In this document: piece after piece, positions 17,882 through 26,750 of the stretch
How positions within the stretch are numbered: position 1 is the stretch's first letter
How the letters are laid out: every line of letters begins with the position of its first letter
Assembly (NCBI GenBank): GCA_011391595.1
Contig: JAABQG010000037.1
Location: forward strand, 1-35,313
DNA length: 35,313 nucleotides
Source: Hydrogenophaga sp.
Lineage (GTDB): Bacteria; Pseudomonadota; Gammaproteobacteria; Burkholderiales; Burkholderiaceae_C
Reading direction: 5' to 3'
Notes under the pieces: generated by a model
What the model was told of the DNA's origin: nothing
The model's database searches: none
Seen by the model: only the letters and a program-made list of their open reading frames with translations
Program-made: the position numbers and the translations under genes

Positions 17882-18319
17882 ATGGCCACCACCTACAGCA
17901 TCAGTGATCTCGCCAAAGAGTTTGACCTCACGACGCGCGCCATACGCTTTTACGAGGACATGGGATTGCTGCAGCCCGGCCGGGCCGGGCCGGGGGCGCG
18001 CAGCCGGGTGTATTCACCCCGTGACCGCACACGGCTGAAGCTCACGCTGCGTGCCAAGCGGCTGGGCTTGTCGCTGACCGAGGCCAAGGAGCTGATCGAC
18101 ATGTACGACAGCCCGCGCGACACCGGGCCGCAGCTGCGAAAGTTTCTGCTGGTCCTGGCGGCGCACCGCCAGCAGCTCGAAGACCAGCTCGCAGAAGTTC
18201 AGGCCAACCTCGACGAAGTCAAGGTGCACGAAAAGGAAGCGCGCGCGCTGCTGGCCAGGACGGAGAAGTCGCCGTCGTCACCGCGCAACCTGGCCAAGGT
18301 GGCCGGGGTGATGCCATGA
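17882..18319 (+). CDS. liuR: MerR family regulator, LiuR-like
   Basis: A 145-aa MerR-type regulator. The N-terminal winged HTH is YSISDLAKEFDLTTRAIRFY (residues 5-24), followed by the wing and GLSLTEAKELIDMYD. A coiled-coil dimerisation helix covers about 80-130. No Cys-based metal motif is present, which fits a non-metal-sensing member. Its place directly before isovaleryl-CoA dehydrogenase and opposite a palindromic operator matches LiuR, the regulator of branched-chain amino acid degradation in proteobacteria. The ligand is not evident. The ATG at 17882 is preferred; upstream in-frame codons do not look like MerR protein. Its stop overlaps the thioesterase start (ATGA). Confidence 0.88.
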   Translation: MATTYSISDLAKEFDLTTRAIRFYEDMGLLQPGRAGPGARSRVYSPRDRTRLKLTLRAKRLGLSLTEAKELIDMYDSPRDTGPQLRKFLLVLAAHRQQLEDQLAEVQANLDEVKVHEKEARALLARTEKSPSSPRNLAKVAGVMP

Positions 18320-18741
18320 CCGCCCTCTTTGAACGTGTGCAGCAGAGCTTTCTGCGCCAGGGGATGATGCAACACCTCGACGCCCGGCTTCTGAAGGTCG
18401 AGAAGGGGGTGGTTGAGATCCTGCTGCCTTACTCCGACAAGGTGACGCAGCAGCAGGACGGCTTCCATGGCGGCGCCATGGGCGCGGTGGCTGACATCGC
18501 CGGGGGCTACGCCGCGTTGACCGTGACACCAGAAGGCATGGAGGTCGTCACCGTGGAATACAAGATCAACTTCCTTGCCAGCTTCAAGGGCGGCGAACTG
18601 CGCGCGACCGGTCACGTGGTCACGGGCGGCAAACGCATCATCGTGACCACCGCCGAAGTGGTGCATGTGGACGACGACGGCAAGACCTCACCCTGCGCCG
18701 TGATGCAGCAGACGCTGGTGCCGGTGCCCAAGACGTATTAA
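18316..18741 (+). CDS. PaaI family (hotdog-fold) thioesterase
   Basis: A 141-aa hotdog-fold protein. The active-site helix is seen as [19 protein letters not shown] (residues 50-68), with H51-G-G and D60 typical of PaaI/YdiI-like acyl-CoA thioesterases. The strands [20 protein letters not shown] and [17 protein letters not shown] fit the fold. The start overlaps the MerR gene stop by 4 nt, so it is cotranscribed and coupled. It may release CoA from stalled intermediates of the leucine pathway. The substrate is an inference from context only. Confidence 0.9.
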   Translation: MTALFERVQQSFLRQGMMQHLDARLLKVEKGVVEILLPYSDKVTQQQDGFHGGAMGAVADIAGGYAALTVTPEGMEVVTVEYKINFLASFKGGELRATGHVVTGGKRIIVTTAEVVHVDDDGKTSPCAVMQQTLVPVPKTY

Positions 18742-18791
18742 CCCCCCCCTTGTTCGATTCAATAGATTCCATTCCCCAGGAGACAAGACCC

Positions 18792-19973
18792 ATGAGCAAT
18801 CTGCCCGGACTCAACTTCCAGCTCGGCGAAGACATCGATGCCCTGCGCGACGCGGTGCGCGAATTCGCCCAGGCCGAAATCGCCCCGCGAGCGGCCGAGA
18901 TCGACCGCGACGACCAGTTCCCCATGGACTGCTGGCGCAAGATGGGCGAGCTCGGCGTGCTGGGCATCACCGTGTCCGAGCAGTACGGCGGCGCCAACAT
19001 GGGCTACCTGGCCCACATGGTGGCCATGGAGGAAATCAGCCGCGCCAGCGCCTCGGTCGGCTTGTCCTACGGCGCGCACAGCAACCTTTGCGTCAACCAG
19101 ATCAACCGCAACGGCACCGAGGCGCAGAAGCAGAAATACCTGCCCAAGCTGATCAGCGGCGAGCACGTCGGCGCGCTGGCCATGAGCGAGCCCGGCGCCG
19201 GCTCCGACGTCATCAGCATGAAGCTGAAAGCCGAGGACAAGGGCGGCTACTACCTGCTCAACGGCAACAAGATGTGGATCACCAACGGCCCCGATGCCGA
19301 CACGCTGGTGGTCTATGCCAAGAGCGAACCCGAGCTCGGCGCGCGCGGCGTCACGGCCTTCCTGATCGAGAAGGGCATGAAGGGCTTTTCCATCGCGCAG
19401 AAACTCGACAAGCTCGGCATGCGCGGCAGCCACACCGGCGAGCTGGTGTTCCAGAACGTGGAGGTGCCGGCCGAGAACATCCTGGGCGGCCTCAACAGCG
19501 GCGCCAAGGTGCTGATGAGCGGGCTCGACTATGAGCGCGCGGTGCTCACCGGCGGGCCGCTGGGCATCATGCAGTCGGTCATGGACAACGTGATCCCCTA
19601 CATCCACGACCGCAAGCAGTTCGGCCAGAGCATCGGCGAGTTCCAGCTGATCCAGGGAAAGGTCGCCGACATGTACACCGTGCTGCAGGCCGGGCGCAGC
19701 TTTGCCTACACCGTGGCCAAGAACCTCGACCTGCTGGGCAGCGAGCATGTGCGTCAGGTACGCAAGGACTGCGCAAGTGTCATCCTCTGGTGCGCCGAGA
19801 AAGCCACCTGGATGGCCGGCGAGGGCGTGCAGATCTATGGTGGCAACGGCTACATCAACGAGTACCCGCTGGGCCGCCTGTGGCGCGACGCCAAGCTTTA
19901 CGAGATCGGTGCCGGCACCAGCGAAATCCGCCGCATGCTGATCGGACGCGAACTGTTCGCCGAAACTTGCTGA
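18792..19973 (+). CDS. liuA: Isovaleryl-CoA dehydrogenase
   Basis: A 393-aa FAD-dependent acyl-CoA dehydrogenase that oxidises isovaleryl-CoA to 3-methylcrotonyl-CoA in leucine degradation. It is close to isovaleryl-CoA dehydrogenases throughout: [40 protein letters not shown] and [20 protein letters not shown]. The expected catalytic base is E248 in [18 protein letters not shown], the position used by isovaleryl-CoA dehydrogenase rather than the YEGTS site. CAGGAG lies 10 nt before the ATG at 18792. It follows the thioesterase by 50 nt and heads the catabolic part of the cluster. Confidence 0.95.
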   Translation: MSNLPGLNFQLGEDIDALRDAVREFAQAEIAPRAAEIDRDDQFPMDCWRKMGELGVLGITVSEQYGGANMGYLAHMVAMEEISRASASVGLSYGAHSNLCVNQINRNGTEAQKQKYLPKLISGEHVGALAMSEPGAGSDVISMKLKAEDKGGYYLLNGNKMWITNGPDADTLVVYAKSEPELGARGVTAFLIEKGMKGFSIAQKLDKLGMRGSHTGELVFQNVEVPAENILGGLNSGAKVLMSGLDYERAVLTGGPLGIMQSVMDNVIPYIHDRKQFGQSIGEFQLIQGKVADMYTVLQAGRSFAYTVAKNLDLLGSEHVRQVRKDCASVILWCAEKATWMAGEGVQIYGGNGYINEYPLGRLWRDAKLYEIGAGTSEIRRMLIGRELFAETC

Positions 19974-20081
19974 TGCCTGGCGGTACTGACCAACGCGACA
20001 CGAAGTGAGCATGCCCTGCCCTCAGCGGTTCAGAGCGGCGCTCCAGACCCCCACTGACGCCAAGCGGACTACCATCCTCCC

Positions 20082-20747
20082 ATGACCTCCTCCATACAAG
20101 ACCTGATCGACAACAACCGGGCCTGGGCGGCCCGAATGGTCCAGCAACGCCCCGACTTCTTCAGCAAGCTGGTGCAGCAGCAGAACCCCAAGTACCTGTG
20201 GATTGGCTGCTCCGACAGCCGGGTGCCCGCCAACGAGATCACCGGGCTGGACCCAGGCGAGGTTTTCGTGCACCGCAACGTGGCCAACGTGGTGGTGCAC
20301 TCGGACCTGAATGCGCTGTCGGTCATCCAGTTCGCGGTGGACCACTTGAAGGTCGAGCACATCATGGTCGTGGGCCACTATGGCTGCGGGGGTGTGCTGG
20401 CCGCCCTGCGTGGCACGCGCGTCGGCCTGGCCGACAACTGGCTGCGCCATGTGCACGATGTCAAGCTGCGCCACCGGCGCCGGCTCGACCACCTGTCAGT
20501 GGCCGAACAGGAAGACGCGCTGTGCGAGATGAATGTCATCGAGCAGGTCGGCAACGTGGCGCTGTCCAACGTCATGCAGGACGCCTGGAGCCGGGGGCAG
20601 AACGTCACCGTGCATGGCTGGTGTTACGGCCTGAAGGACGGACTGGTCAAGGATCTCGGCGTCACCATGCAGAACACCAACGAAGTCGTCAACGTTTTTC
20701 GAAATGCGCTGAAGCGCTACCCCCGCGGCGCGGCTTTCAAGGGCTGA
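20082..20747 (+). CDS. can: Beta-class carbonic anhydrase
   Basis: A 221-aa zinc enzyme interconverting CO2 and bicarbonate. Zinc ligands C43, H99 and C102 and the catalytic D45/R47 pair are visible in [13 protein letters not shown] and [13 protein letters not shown]. The length and the C-terminal [20 protein letters not shown] match the E. coli Can type. It lies 5 nt before aceK, so the two are probably one transcript. In this cluster it could supply bicarbonate to methylcrotonyl-CoA carboxylase. That link is inference. Confidence 0.95.
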   Translation: MTSSIQDLIDNNRAWAARMVQQRPDFFSKLVQQQNPKYLWIGCSDSRVPANEITGLDPGEVFVHRNVANVVVHSDLNALSVIQFAVDHLKVEHIMVVGHYGCGGVLAALRGTRVGLADNWLRHVHDVKLRHRRRLDHLSVAEQEDALCEMNVIEQVGNVALSNVMQDAWSRGQNVTVHGWCYGLKDGLVKDLGVTMQNTNEVVNVFRNALKRYPRGAAFKG

Positions 20748-20752
20748 GTGAC

Positions 20753-22585
20753 ATGCTGTTGCAGAAACTGGATTCCCCGCTGGCGCTGGACATCGCCAAA
20801 GCCATGATCGACGGTTTCAACCGCCACTACCGGCTGTTCCGTACCGAATCAGCCCGTGCCAAGCACCGCTTCGAGACCGCCGACTGGCACGGCCAGCAGC
20901 GCGCCCAGCGCGAACGGATCGAGTTCTACGACCTGCGTGTGCGCGAGTGCTCCAACCGGCTGGAGCGGGAGTTCAAGGCGGCCGCGCAGCCGATGGAGGT
21001 CTGGCAGCAGGCCAAGTTGCTGTACATCGGCATGCTGGTCGATCACCGCCAGCCCGAGCTGGCCGAGACCTTCTTCAACTCGGCGACGACCAAAATTTTG
21101 CACCGCAGCTATTTCCAGAACGACTTCATCTTCGTGCGCCCGGCCATCAGCACCGAGTACATCGAGAACGAGGATCCTGCGAAAAGCTCCACCTACCGCG
21201 CCTACTACCCGCGACGCGACACGATCCTCGAAGAACTGCGGCGCATGGTGCGCGACTTTGCGCTGCACGTGGAGTTCGAGGATTTCGACCGCGACACGCT
21301 GTGCGTGTACGAGGCGCTCCAGGGGCTTTTCGATCACGTCCACTTGCGCGCCAACTTCCAGATCCAGGTGCTGTCCAGCCTGTTCTATCGCAACAAGGGC
21401 GCCTACGTGGTGGGCAAGGTAATCAACGGTTTCCAGGAGGTGCCGTTCGCCTTGCCGATATTGCATTCGACCTCCGGCAAGCTCGTGATCGATGCGCTGC
21501 TCGATGGCGAGGACGAATTGCTGATCCTGTTCAGCTTCGCGCGGGCCTACTTCATGGTCGACATGGAGATCCCCTCGGCCTATGTGCAATTCCTGCGCAG
21601 CATGATGCCGCGCAAGCCGCGCGCCGAGTTCTACAACGCGCTGGGCCTGGCCAAGCAGGGCAAGACCCTGTTCTACCGCGACTTCCTGTTTCACGAGCAC
21701 CACAGCACCGACAAGTTCCGCATCGCACCCGGCATCAAGGGCATGGTGATGCTGGTGTTCGACCTGCCGAGCTTTCCCTTCGTGTTCAAGGTCATCAAGG
21801 ACTTCTATCCGCCGCAGAAGGACACCACGCGCGAACAGATCCGCGGCAAGTACCTCCTTGTGAAACAGCACGACCGCGTGGGGCGCATGGCCGACACTCT
21901 GGAGTTCAGCGAGGTGGCTTTTCCTCGCGAGCGCTTCGAGGACGAGCTGATCGCCGAGATCGAGAAGTTCGCCCCCAGCCAGCTCGAGATCTCCGACCGT
22001 GACGGTGACGGGGAGACCGAGGTGATCCTCAAGCATGTCTATATCGAGCGGCGCATGATTCCGCTCAACATCTACCTGCAGGAAGCCTTCGATGTGCTGC
22101 AGAAGGACCCGGCCAATGAGCGCGCCACGCAGCAATTGAACCGGGCCGTGCTCGAGTACGGCAACGCCATCAAGGACCTGGTGGCGGCCAACATCTTTCC
22201 CGGCGACATGCTCTGGAAGAACTTCGGCATTACGCGCCACGGCAAGGTGGTCTTTTACGACTACGACGAGATCGAATACATCACCGATTGCAACTTCCGC
22301 CGCGTGCCCCAGCCACGCAACGAGGAAGAAGAAATGTCGGGCGAGATCTGGTACAGCGTCGGGCCAAAGGACGTCTTCCCCGAGACCTTCGGCCCCTTCC
22401 TGCTGGGCAACCATCTGGTACGCGACGTGTTCATGAAGCATCACGCCGACCTGCTGGACGTGGCCTTCTGGCAAACGCACAAGGAACGCATACAGCAAGG
22501 GCATGTCTATGACGTGTTCCCCTACGAGCAGGAGAAGCGCTTCAGGCAGCAGCGCACGGATGCGCGGATGGCCTCATCGATTTAG
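20753..22585 (+). CDS. aceK: Isocitrate dehydrogenase kinase/phosphatase
   Basis: A 610-aa bifunctional enzyme that phosphorylates and dephosphorylates isocitrate dehydrogenase, switching carbon between the TCA cycle and the glyoxylate bypass. Recognised by the family-specific segments [20 protein letters not shown] (ATP-binding region) and [20 protein letters not shown] followed by [12 protein letters not shown]. The ATG at 20753 is 5 nt after the can stop and gives the family N-terminus; the reading frame is also open upstream through can, but that is another gene's frame. No isocitrate lyase or malate synthase gene is nearby. Its place among acyl-CoA genes fits growth on acetyl-CoA-yielding substrates. 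Confidence 0.96.
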   Translation: MLLQKLDSPLALDIAKAMIDGFNRHYRLFRTESARAKHRFETADWHGQQRAQRERIEFYDLRVRECSNRLEREFKAAAQPMEVWQQAKLLYIGMLVDHRQPELAETFFNSATTKILHRSYFQNDFIFVRPAISTEYIENEDPAKSSTYRAYYPRRDTILEELRRMVRDFALHVEFEDFDRDTLCVYEALQGLFDHVHLRANFQIQVLSSLFYRNKGAYVVGKVINGFQEVPFALPILHSTSGKLVIDALLDGEDELLILFSFARAYFMVDMEIPSAYVQFLRSMMPRKPRAEFYNALGLAKQGKTLFYRDFLFHEHHSTDKFRIAPGIKGMVMLVFDLPSFPFVFKVIKDFYPPQKDTTREQIRGKYLLVKQHDRVGRMADTLEFSEVAFPRERFEDELIAEIEKFAPSQLEISDRDGDGETEVILKHVYIERRMIPLNIYLQEAFDVLQKDPANERATQQLNRAVLEYGNAIKDLVAANIFPGDMLWKNFGITRHGKVVFYDYDEIEYITDCNFRRVPQPRNEEEEMSGEIWYSVGPKDVFPETFGPFLLGNHLVRDVFMKHHADLLDVAFWQTHKERIQQGHVYDVFPYEQEKRFRQQRTDARMASSI

Positions 22586-22647
22586 GCGCCGAGCCGCTCT
22601 CCGTCCCAGCCGGCCAGCCGAAGCAAGACATGCCCGATGATGCAGCA

Positions 22648-22697
22648 TGATTGATAGCAAGCAACGACCGTTCCACGCTGGAATAGAGCGAATTTGA
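22648..22697 (+). repeat. Dispersed GATAGC-type repeat, copy 3
   Basis: GATAGC (22653-22658), 9 nt, CCGTTCCACGCTGG (22668-22681), 11 nt, then TTTG. It differs by one base in the 14-nt core from the copies at 15821-15834 and 23926-23939. It lies in the 139-nt gap between aceK and the thiolase. Just after it come two TTGAAC and one TTGATC in tandem (22694-22711) and AAAGGA before the thiolase ATG. Confidence 0.8.
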
Positions 22698-22724
22698 ACT
22701 TGAACTTGATCGAAAGGATCTGAA

Positions 22725-23906
22725 ATGACCGACGCCATCGTGATCGTCAGCGCTGCCCGCACCCCCATGGGCAGTTTCCAGAGCGACTTTGCTTCCCTGG
22801 CCGCTCATGACCTGGGCGGCGCGGCCATCCGGGCCGCGGTCGAGCGTGCCGGCATCCAGCCAGAGCAGGTCGAGGAAGTCATCTTCGGCAACTGCCTGAT
22901 GGCCGGCCAGGGCCAGGCCCCGGCGCGCCAGGCCGGCTTCAAGGGCGGCCTGCCCAAGAGCGCGGGCGCCGTCACATTGAGCAAGATGTGCGGCTCCGGC
23001 ATGCGCGCGGCCATGTTCGCGCACGACATGCTGCTGGCCGGCAGTGCCGAGGTGGTGGTGGCTGGCGGCATGGAGAGCATGACCAATGCGCCCTACCTGC
23101 TGCAAAAGGCCCGGGGCGGCTACCGTATCGGCCACGACCGCATCTTCGACCACATGATGCTCGACGGCCTCGAAGACGCCTACGAGCCCGGCCGCTCCAT
23201 GGGCACTTTCGGCGAGGACTGCGCCGCCAAATACAGCTTCACCCGCGCCGAGCAGGACGCCTTTGCCACGGCCAGCGTGCAGCGCGCCAAGGCCGCCACC
23301 GAGACCGGCGCCTTTGCCGCCGAGATCACGCCCGTCACGGTCAAGGGTCGCGGCGGCGAGACGGTGATCTCCATCGACGAAGGCCCGGGCAAGGTCAAGC
23401 TCGACAAGATCCCGACGCTCAAACCCGCTTTCAAGAAAGACGGCACCATCACCGCGGCCTCCAGCAGCTCGATCAACGACGGCGCCGCTGCCATGGTGCT
23501 GATGCGCGCCTCCACGGCCGCCCGGCTCGGATGCAAGCCGCTGGCACGCATCGTGAGCCACGCGGTTCACGCGCAGGAGCCCGAATGGTTTGCCACCGCG
23601 CCGGTCGGTGCCACGCAGAAAGCCCTGGCCAAGGCCGGCTGGAGCGTGGGCGACGTGGACCTGTGGGAAGTCAACGAGGCCTTCGCCGTGGTGCCGATGG
23701 CACTGATGAAGGAGCTGAACCTCTCGCACGCGATCGTCAATGTCAACGGCGGCGCCTGCGCGCTGGGTCACCCGATCGGCGCGAGTGGTGCGCGCATCAT
23801 GGTCACATTGATCCACGCCCTGAAGGCGCGTGGCCTCAAGAAAGGCCTGGCCACGCTGTGCATCGGCGGCGGCGAGGCAACTGCCGTGGCGCTGGAACTG
23901 CTTTGA
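22725..23906 (+). CDS. Acetyl-CoA C-acyltransferase (thiolase)
   Basis: A 393-aa thiolase family enzyme. Catalytic residues are C89 (TLSKMCGSGMRAAM), H349 (GACALGHPIGASGAR) and C379 (LATLCIGGGEATAVA). The length and sequence are of the biosynthetic/acetoacetyl-CoA thiolase type (AtoB/PhaA/BktB-like) rather than FadA, but chain-length preference cannot be read with certainty. It would interconvert acetoacetyl-CoA and two acetyl-CoA, the last step after HMG-CoA cleavage in leucine degradation. AAAGGA lies about 7 nt before the ATG. The stop codon sits at the edge of another dispersed repeat copy. Confidence 0.93.
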   Translation: MTDAIVIVSAARTPMGSFQSDFASLAAHDLGGAAIRAAVERAGIQPEQVEEVIFGNCLMAGQGQAPARQAGFKGGLPKSAGAVTLSKMCGSGMRAAMFAHDMLLAGSAEVVVAGGMESMTNAPYLLQKARGGYRIGHDRIFDHMMLDGLEDAYEPGRSMGTFGEDCAAKYSFTRAEQDAFATASVQRAKAATETGAFAAEITPVTVKGRGGETVISIDEGPGKVKLDKIPTLKPAFKKDGTITAASSSSINDGAAAMVLMRASTAARLGCKPLARIVSHAVHAQEPEWFATAPVGATQKALAKAGWSVGDVDLWEVNEAFAVVPMALMKELNLSHAIVNVNGGACALGHPIGASGARIMVTLIHALKARGLKKGLATLCIGGGEATAVALELL

Positions 23907-23956
23907 TTTTGATAGCTGACTGTATCCGTTCGACGCTGGTCTAAAGAACTTTTCAT
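23902..23956 (+). repeat. Dispersed GATAGC-type repeat, copy 4
   Basis: GATAGC (23911-23916), 9 nt, CCGTTCGACGCTGG (23926-23939), 10 nt, then TTTT (23950-23953). It starts right at the thiolase stop codon and fills nearly the whole 64-nt gap before the SDR gene. The core is identical to the copy inside the YgjP-type gene. Confidence 0.82.
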
Positions 23957-23970
23957 TCAATAAATTGATC

Positions 23971-24651
23971 ATGAGCACAGTTTTGGTCATCGGCGCGTCC
24001 CGTGGCATCGGGCTGGAGCTGGTCCGGCAGTACGGCGAGGCCGGCGAGCGCGTCATCGCCACCGTGCGCGACGAGGCGGGACGAGAGCGTGTGCGCGGCC
24101 TCGGCGCTCAGGCGCTCATGGTGGATGTGGCCCAGCCGGCCAGCGTCAGCGGCCTGGCCTGGCTGCTCGACGGCGAAAAGATCGACACCGCGCTCTACGT
24201 GGCTGGCGTCATGAGTCGCGCCGACGCGACCGAGCCGCCGACCCAGCCCGAGTTTGACCGCGTGATGCACACCAATGTGCTCGGCGCGATGCAGGTGATT
24301 CCGCAGGTGGCACCGCGGGTGGCGGCGGCGAACCAGGGCCGGGGCGGCCGCTTCGCCTTCATCTCCAGCGTGATGGGGCAGATCGGCACCGTCACCAGCA
24401 GCAATGCCTGGCTCTACCGCGTCAGCAAGGCGGCGCTGAACATGGCGGTGGCCTCTGCCCAGCCCAGCTATCCCGGCGTGATCATGGTGGCGATGCACCC
24501 CGGCTGGGTGCAGACCGAGATGGGCGGCGCCGGCGCGCCGCTGACGGTGCAGGCCAGCGCGCGTGCCTTGCGCACCACGCTGGCCGCCCTGACCGCGGCC
24601 GACCGCGGCCGCTTCCTGCAACACGACGGAACGCTCTACACCAACTGGTGA
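23971..24651 (+). CDS. SDR family oxidoreductase
   Basis: A 226-aa short-chain dehydrogenase/reductase. The nucleotide-binding motif is GASRGIG (residues 8-14), the structural Asn is N102 (HTNVLGAM), and the catalytic set is S132/S133, Y149 and K153 (LYRVSKAALN). The YxxxK motif is preceded by SSNAWLYRVSK as in the C-factor/sniffer-like subgroup, whose substrates are mostly unknown. The ATG at 23971 is taken as the start; an upstream ATT codon in frame is not needed. It lies between thiolase and acyl-CoA dehydrogenase genes, so a role on an acyl or carbonyl intermediate is possible but not shown. Confidence 0.92.
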   Translation: MSTVLVIGASRGIGLELVRQYGEAGERVIATVRDEAGRERVRGLGAQALMVDVAQPASVSGLAWLLDGEKIDTALYVAGVMSRADATEPPTQPEFDRVMHTNVLGAMQVIPQVAPRVAAANQGRGGRFAFISSVMGQIGTVTSSNAWLYRVSKAALNMAVASAQPSYPGVIMVAMHPGWVQTEMGGAGAPLTVQASARALRTTLAALTAADRGRFLQHDGTLYTNW

Positions 24652-24685
24652 GCGCGCCACAACAAGCCATCAGACGGAGAACCCG

Positions 24686-25813
24686 ATGCTATTGACCCAG
24701 GACCAGGAAATGATCCGCGACGCGGTGCGCGCATTTGCCCAGGAAGAGCTCTGGCCGAACGCCGCGAAATGGGACAAGGAGCACCACTTTCCCAAGGACG
24801 TGCACCAGGGCCTGGCCCAGCTCGGCGCCTACGGCATCTGCGTGCCTGAAGAATACGGTGGCGCCCACCTCGACTATCTGACGCTGGCGCTGGTGCTCGA
24901 AGAAATCGCCGCTGGTGACGGGGGCACCAGCACGGCGATTTCCGTGACCAACTGCCCGGTCAACGCCATCCTGATGCGCTACGGCAACGACGCGCAGAAG
25001 AAGCAGTGGCTCACGCCGCTGGCGCAAGGCGAGATGCTCGGCGCCTTCTGCCTGACCGAGCCCCACGTGGGCTCGGACGCTTCGGCCTTGCGAACGACCG
25101 CCGCGAAAGAGGGCGATGGCTACGTCATCAACGGCGTCAAGCAGTTCATCACCAGTGGCAAGAACGGCGACGTGGCCATCGTCATCGCCGTCACCGACAA
25201 GGGCGCGGGCAAAAAGGGCATGAGCGCCTTCATCGTGCCCACCCGCGCGGCCGGCTACACCGTGGCGCGGCTCGAAGACAAGCTCGGCCAGCACAGCAGC
25301 GACACTGCGCAGATCAACTTCGACAACTGCCGCATCCCGGCGGAAAACCTGATCGGCGTGGAAGGCGAGGGCTACAAGATCGCGCTTTCGGCGCTGGAGG
25401 GCGGGCGCATCGGCATCGCCGCGCAGAGCGTGGGCATGGCCCGCAGCGCGCTTGACGTGGCGATTGCCTACGCCAAGGAGCGCGAAAGCTTCGGCACCGC
25501 CATCTTCAACCACCAGGCCGTGGGCTTCCGCCTGGCCGACTGTGCCACGCGCCTTGAAGCCGCGCGCCAGCTGATCTGGCACGCCGCCGCACTGCGCGAC
25601 GCCGGCCGCCCCTGCCTGAAGGAAGCCGCCATGGCCAAGCTCTTCGCCAGCGAAACCGCCGAAGCCGTCTGCAGCGCCGCCATCCAGACCCTGGGCGGCT
25701 ATGGCTACGTGAGCGACTTTCCCGTCGAGCGCATCTACCGCGACGTGCGGGTGTGCCAGATCTACGAAGGCACGAGCGACGTGCAGAAGATCATCATCCA
25801 GCGCGCGCTCTGA
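24686..25813 (+). CDS. Acyl-CoA dehydrogenase (short/medium-chain type)
   Basis: A 375-aa FAD enzyme of the acyl-CoA dehydrogenase family. FAD/substrate segments are GAFCLTEPHVGSDASALRTT and FITSGKNGDVAIVIAVTDKG. The expected catalytic Glu is E361 in IYEGTSDVQKII, the SCAD/MCAD position. The last conserved helix includes TLGGYGYVSDFPVERIYRDV. GGAGAACCCG lies just before the ATG. It is the second of three family members in the window, and its substrate is not certain. Candidates are short straight- or branched-chain acyl-CoA. Confidence 0.93.
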   Translation: MLLTQDQEMIRDAVRAFAQEELWPNAAKWDKEHHFPKDVHQGLAQLGAYGICVPEEYGGAHLDYLTLALVLEEIAAGDGGTSTAISVTNCPVNAILMRYGNDAQKKQWLTPLAQGEMLGAFCLTEPHVGSDASALRTTAAKEGDGYVINGVKQFITSGKNGDVAIVIAVTDKGAGKKGMSAFIVPTRAAGYTVARLEDKLGQHSSDTAQINFDNCRIPAENLIGVEGEGYKIALSALEGGRIGIAAQSVGMARSALDVAIAYAKERESFGTAIFNHQAVGFRLADCATRLEAARQLIWHAAALRDAGRPCLKEAAMAKLFASETAEAVCSAAIQTLGGYGYVSDFPVERIYRDVRVCQIYEGTSDVQKIIIQRAL

Positions 25814-25848
25814 GCGCTGCGCTTTCCAAACTACCCCGGAGACACACC

Positions 25849-26286
25849 ATGCCCATCACCAAAGGCTTCCGCCAACTCGTGGACGAAGCCAACGCGCAGA
25901 TCACCACCTACAGCGTCGCGCAGGTGCGCGAGCGGCTGCACGACCCCAAGGCACAGATCGTCGACATCCGCGACGTGCGCGAGCTAGAGCGTGAGGGCAC
26001 GGTGCCCGGCGCACTGCTGGCCCCGCGCGGCATGCTGGAGTTCTGGGTGGACCCCGCCTCGCCCTACTACAAGCCCGTGTTCGGCGACGAGGGCAAGGAG
26101 TTCATCCTTTTTTGCGGCGCCGGCTGGCGCAGCGCGCTGGCGGCCAAGGCGCTGAAGGACATGGGCATGACCAACGTGGCGCACATCGACGGGGGCTTTG
26201 CAGAATGGGTGAAGCAGGCCGCACCGACCGAGACGCTGGAGGCGCACAAGCTGGCCCATGCGGCGCGGCGTGCGCCCAAGGTCTGA
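25849..26286 (+). CDS. Rhodanese-like domain protein
   Basis: A 145-aa single-domain rhodanese homologue. The active-site loop is CGAGWRSALAA, with C89 as the sulfur- or phosphate-accepting Cys and R94. The entry motif IVDIRDVRELEREGTVPGAL and exit motif HIDGGFAEWVKQA are typical of the fold. No signal peptide is present. Loops of this kind may carry sulfurtransferase activity, but the physiological acceptor is unknown. The ATG at 25849 follows CGGAG by 9 nt. It lies 35 nt after the acyl-CoA dehydrogenase and 7 nt before the YchJ-like gene, so it is part of the same transcription unit. Confidence 0.9.
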   Translation: MPITKGFRQLVDEANAQITTYSVAQVRERLHDPKAQIVDIRDVRELEREGTVPGALLAPRGMLEFWVDPASPYYKPVFGDEGKEFILFCGAGWRSALAAKALKDMGMTNVAHIDGGFAEWVKQAAPTETLEAHKLAHAARRAPKV

Positions 26287-26293
26287 GGGACAC

Positions 26294-26701
26294 ATGGAAG
26301 ACGTTTGTCCTTGCGGACGCTGTGACAGCAAAGGGCGGCCGCTGGCGTACAGCGCCTGCTGCGGCCGCTACCTGGACGGCGGCCTGTCCGCGCCCGACGC
26401 CGAAGCCCTGATGCGCTCACGGTTTACCGCCTTCGTGCGCGAACGCGCCGACTACCTGCTCGCCACCTGGCACCCGGCGCATCGACCCGCTGCGCTGGAC
26501 TTCGAGCCCGGCGCCAGGTGGCTGGGGCTGCAAGTGCGAAGCCACCAGGTCACCGGGCCCGACAGCGCGGAGGTCGAATTCGTCGCTCGCCACCGCGTGG
26601 CCGGACTTGCGGTGCGTCTGCACGAGCGCAGCCGCTTCGTGCGCGAGCCGGTGCAGGGCGTGGCGCGCTGGTTGTACCTTGACGGGGATACTCTTGGATG
26701 A
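26294..26701 (+). CDS. YchJ-like (UPF0225) SEC-C motif protein
   Basis: A 135-aa protein. The N-terminal Cys cluster (C5, C7, C10, C22, C23 in VCPCGRCDSKGRPLAYSACC) matches the YchJ N-terminal zinc-type motif. It is followed by AEALMRSRFTAFVRERADYL and an NTF2-like second half typical of YchJ, including WLGLQV and FVARHRV. Function is unknown; a metal-binding role is likely from the Cys pattern. It starts 7 nt after the rhodanese gene. Its stop codon overlaps the end of a dispersed repeat copy. Confidence 0.88.
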   Translation: MEDVCPCGRCDSKGRPLAYSACCGRYLDGGLSAPDAEALMRSRFTAFVRERADYLLATWHPAHRPAALDFEPGARWLGLQVRSHQVTGPDSAEVEFVARHRVAGLAVRLHERSRFVREPVQGVARWLYLDGDTLG

Positions 26702-26750
26702 AATACGGCTCTGTCCAGTGTGGAATGGTCGCGGGTAGCTATGCAATTTG
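26698..26750 (-). repeat. Dispersed GATAGC-type repeat, copy 5 (spans a start codon)
   Basis: On the minus strand: CATAGC (26743-26738), 9 nt, CCATTCCACACTGG (26728-26715), 10 nt, then ATTTCAT. It occupies the entire gap between the YchJ-like stop (26699-26701) and the HAD gene. Its conserved CAT is the complement of that gene's ATG start (26741-26743). Confidence 0.75.

Noticed and set aside
18759..20012. Long minus-strand open frame opposite isovaleryl-CoA dehydrogenase
   Set aside because: The plus strand encodes an unmistakable dehydrogenase; the reverse frame is His/Val/Ala-rich with no domain.
26708..26720. GCTCTGTCC near 26708 as a third GGGACAGA-type copy
   Set aside because: This stretch is explained by the dispersed GATAGC-type repeat at that site, and no partner arm is present.
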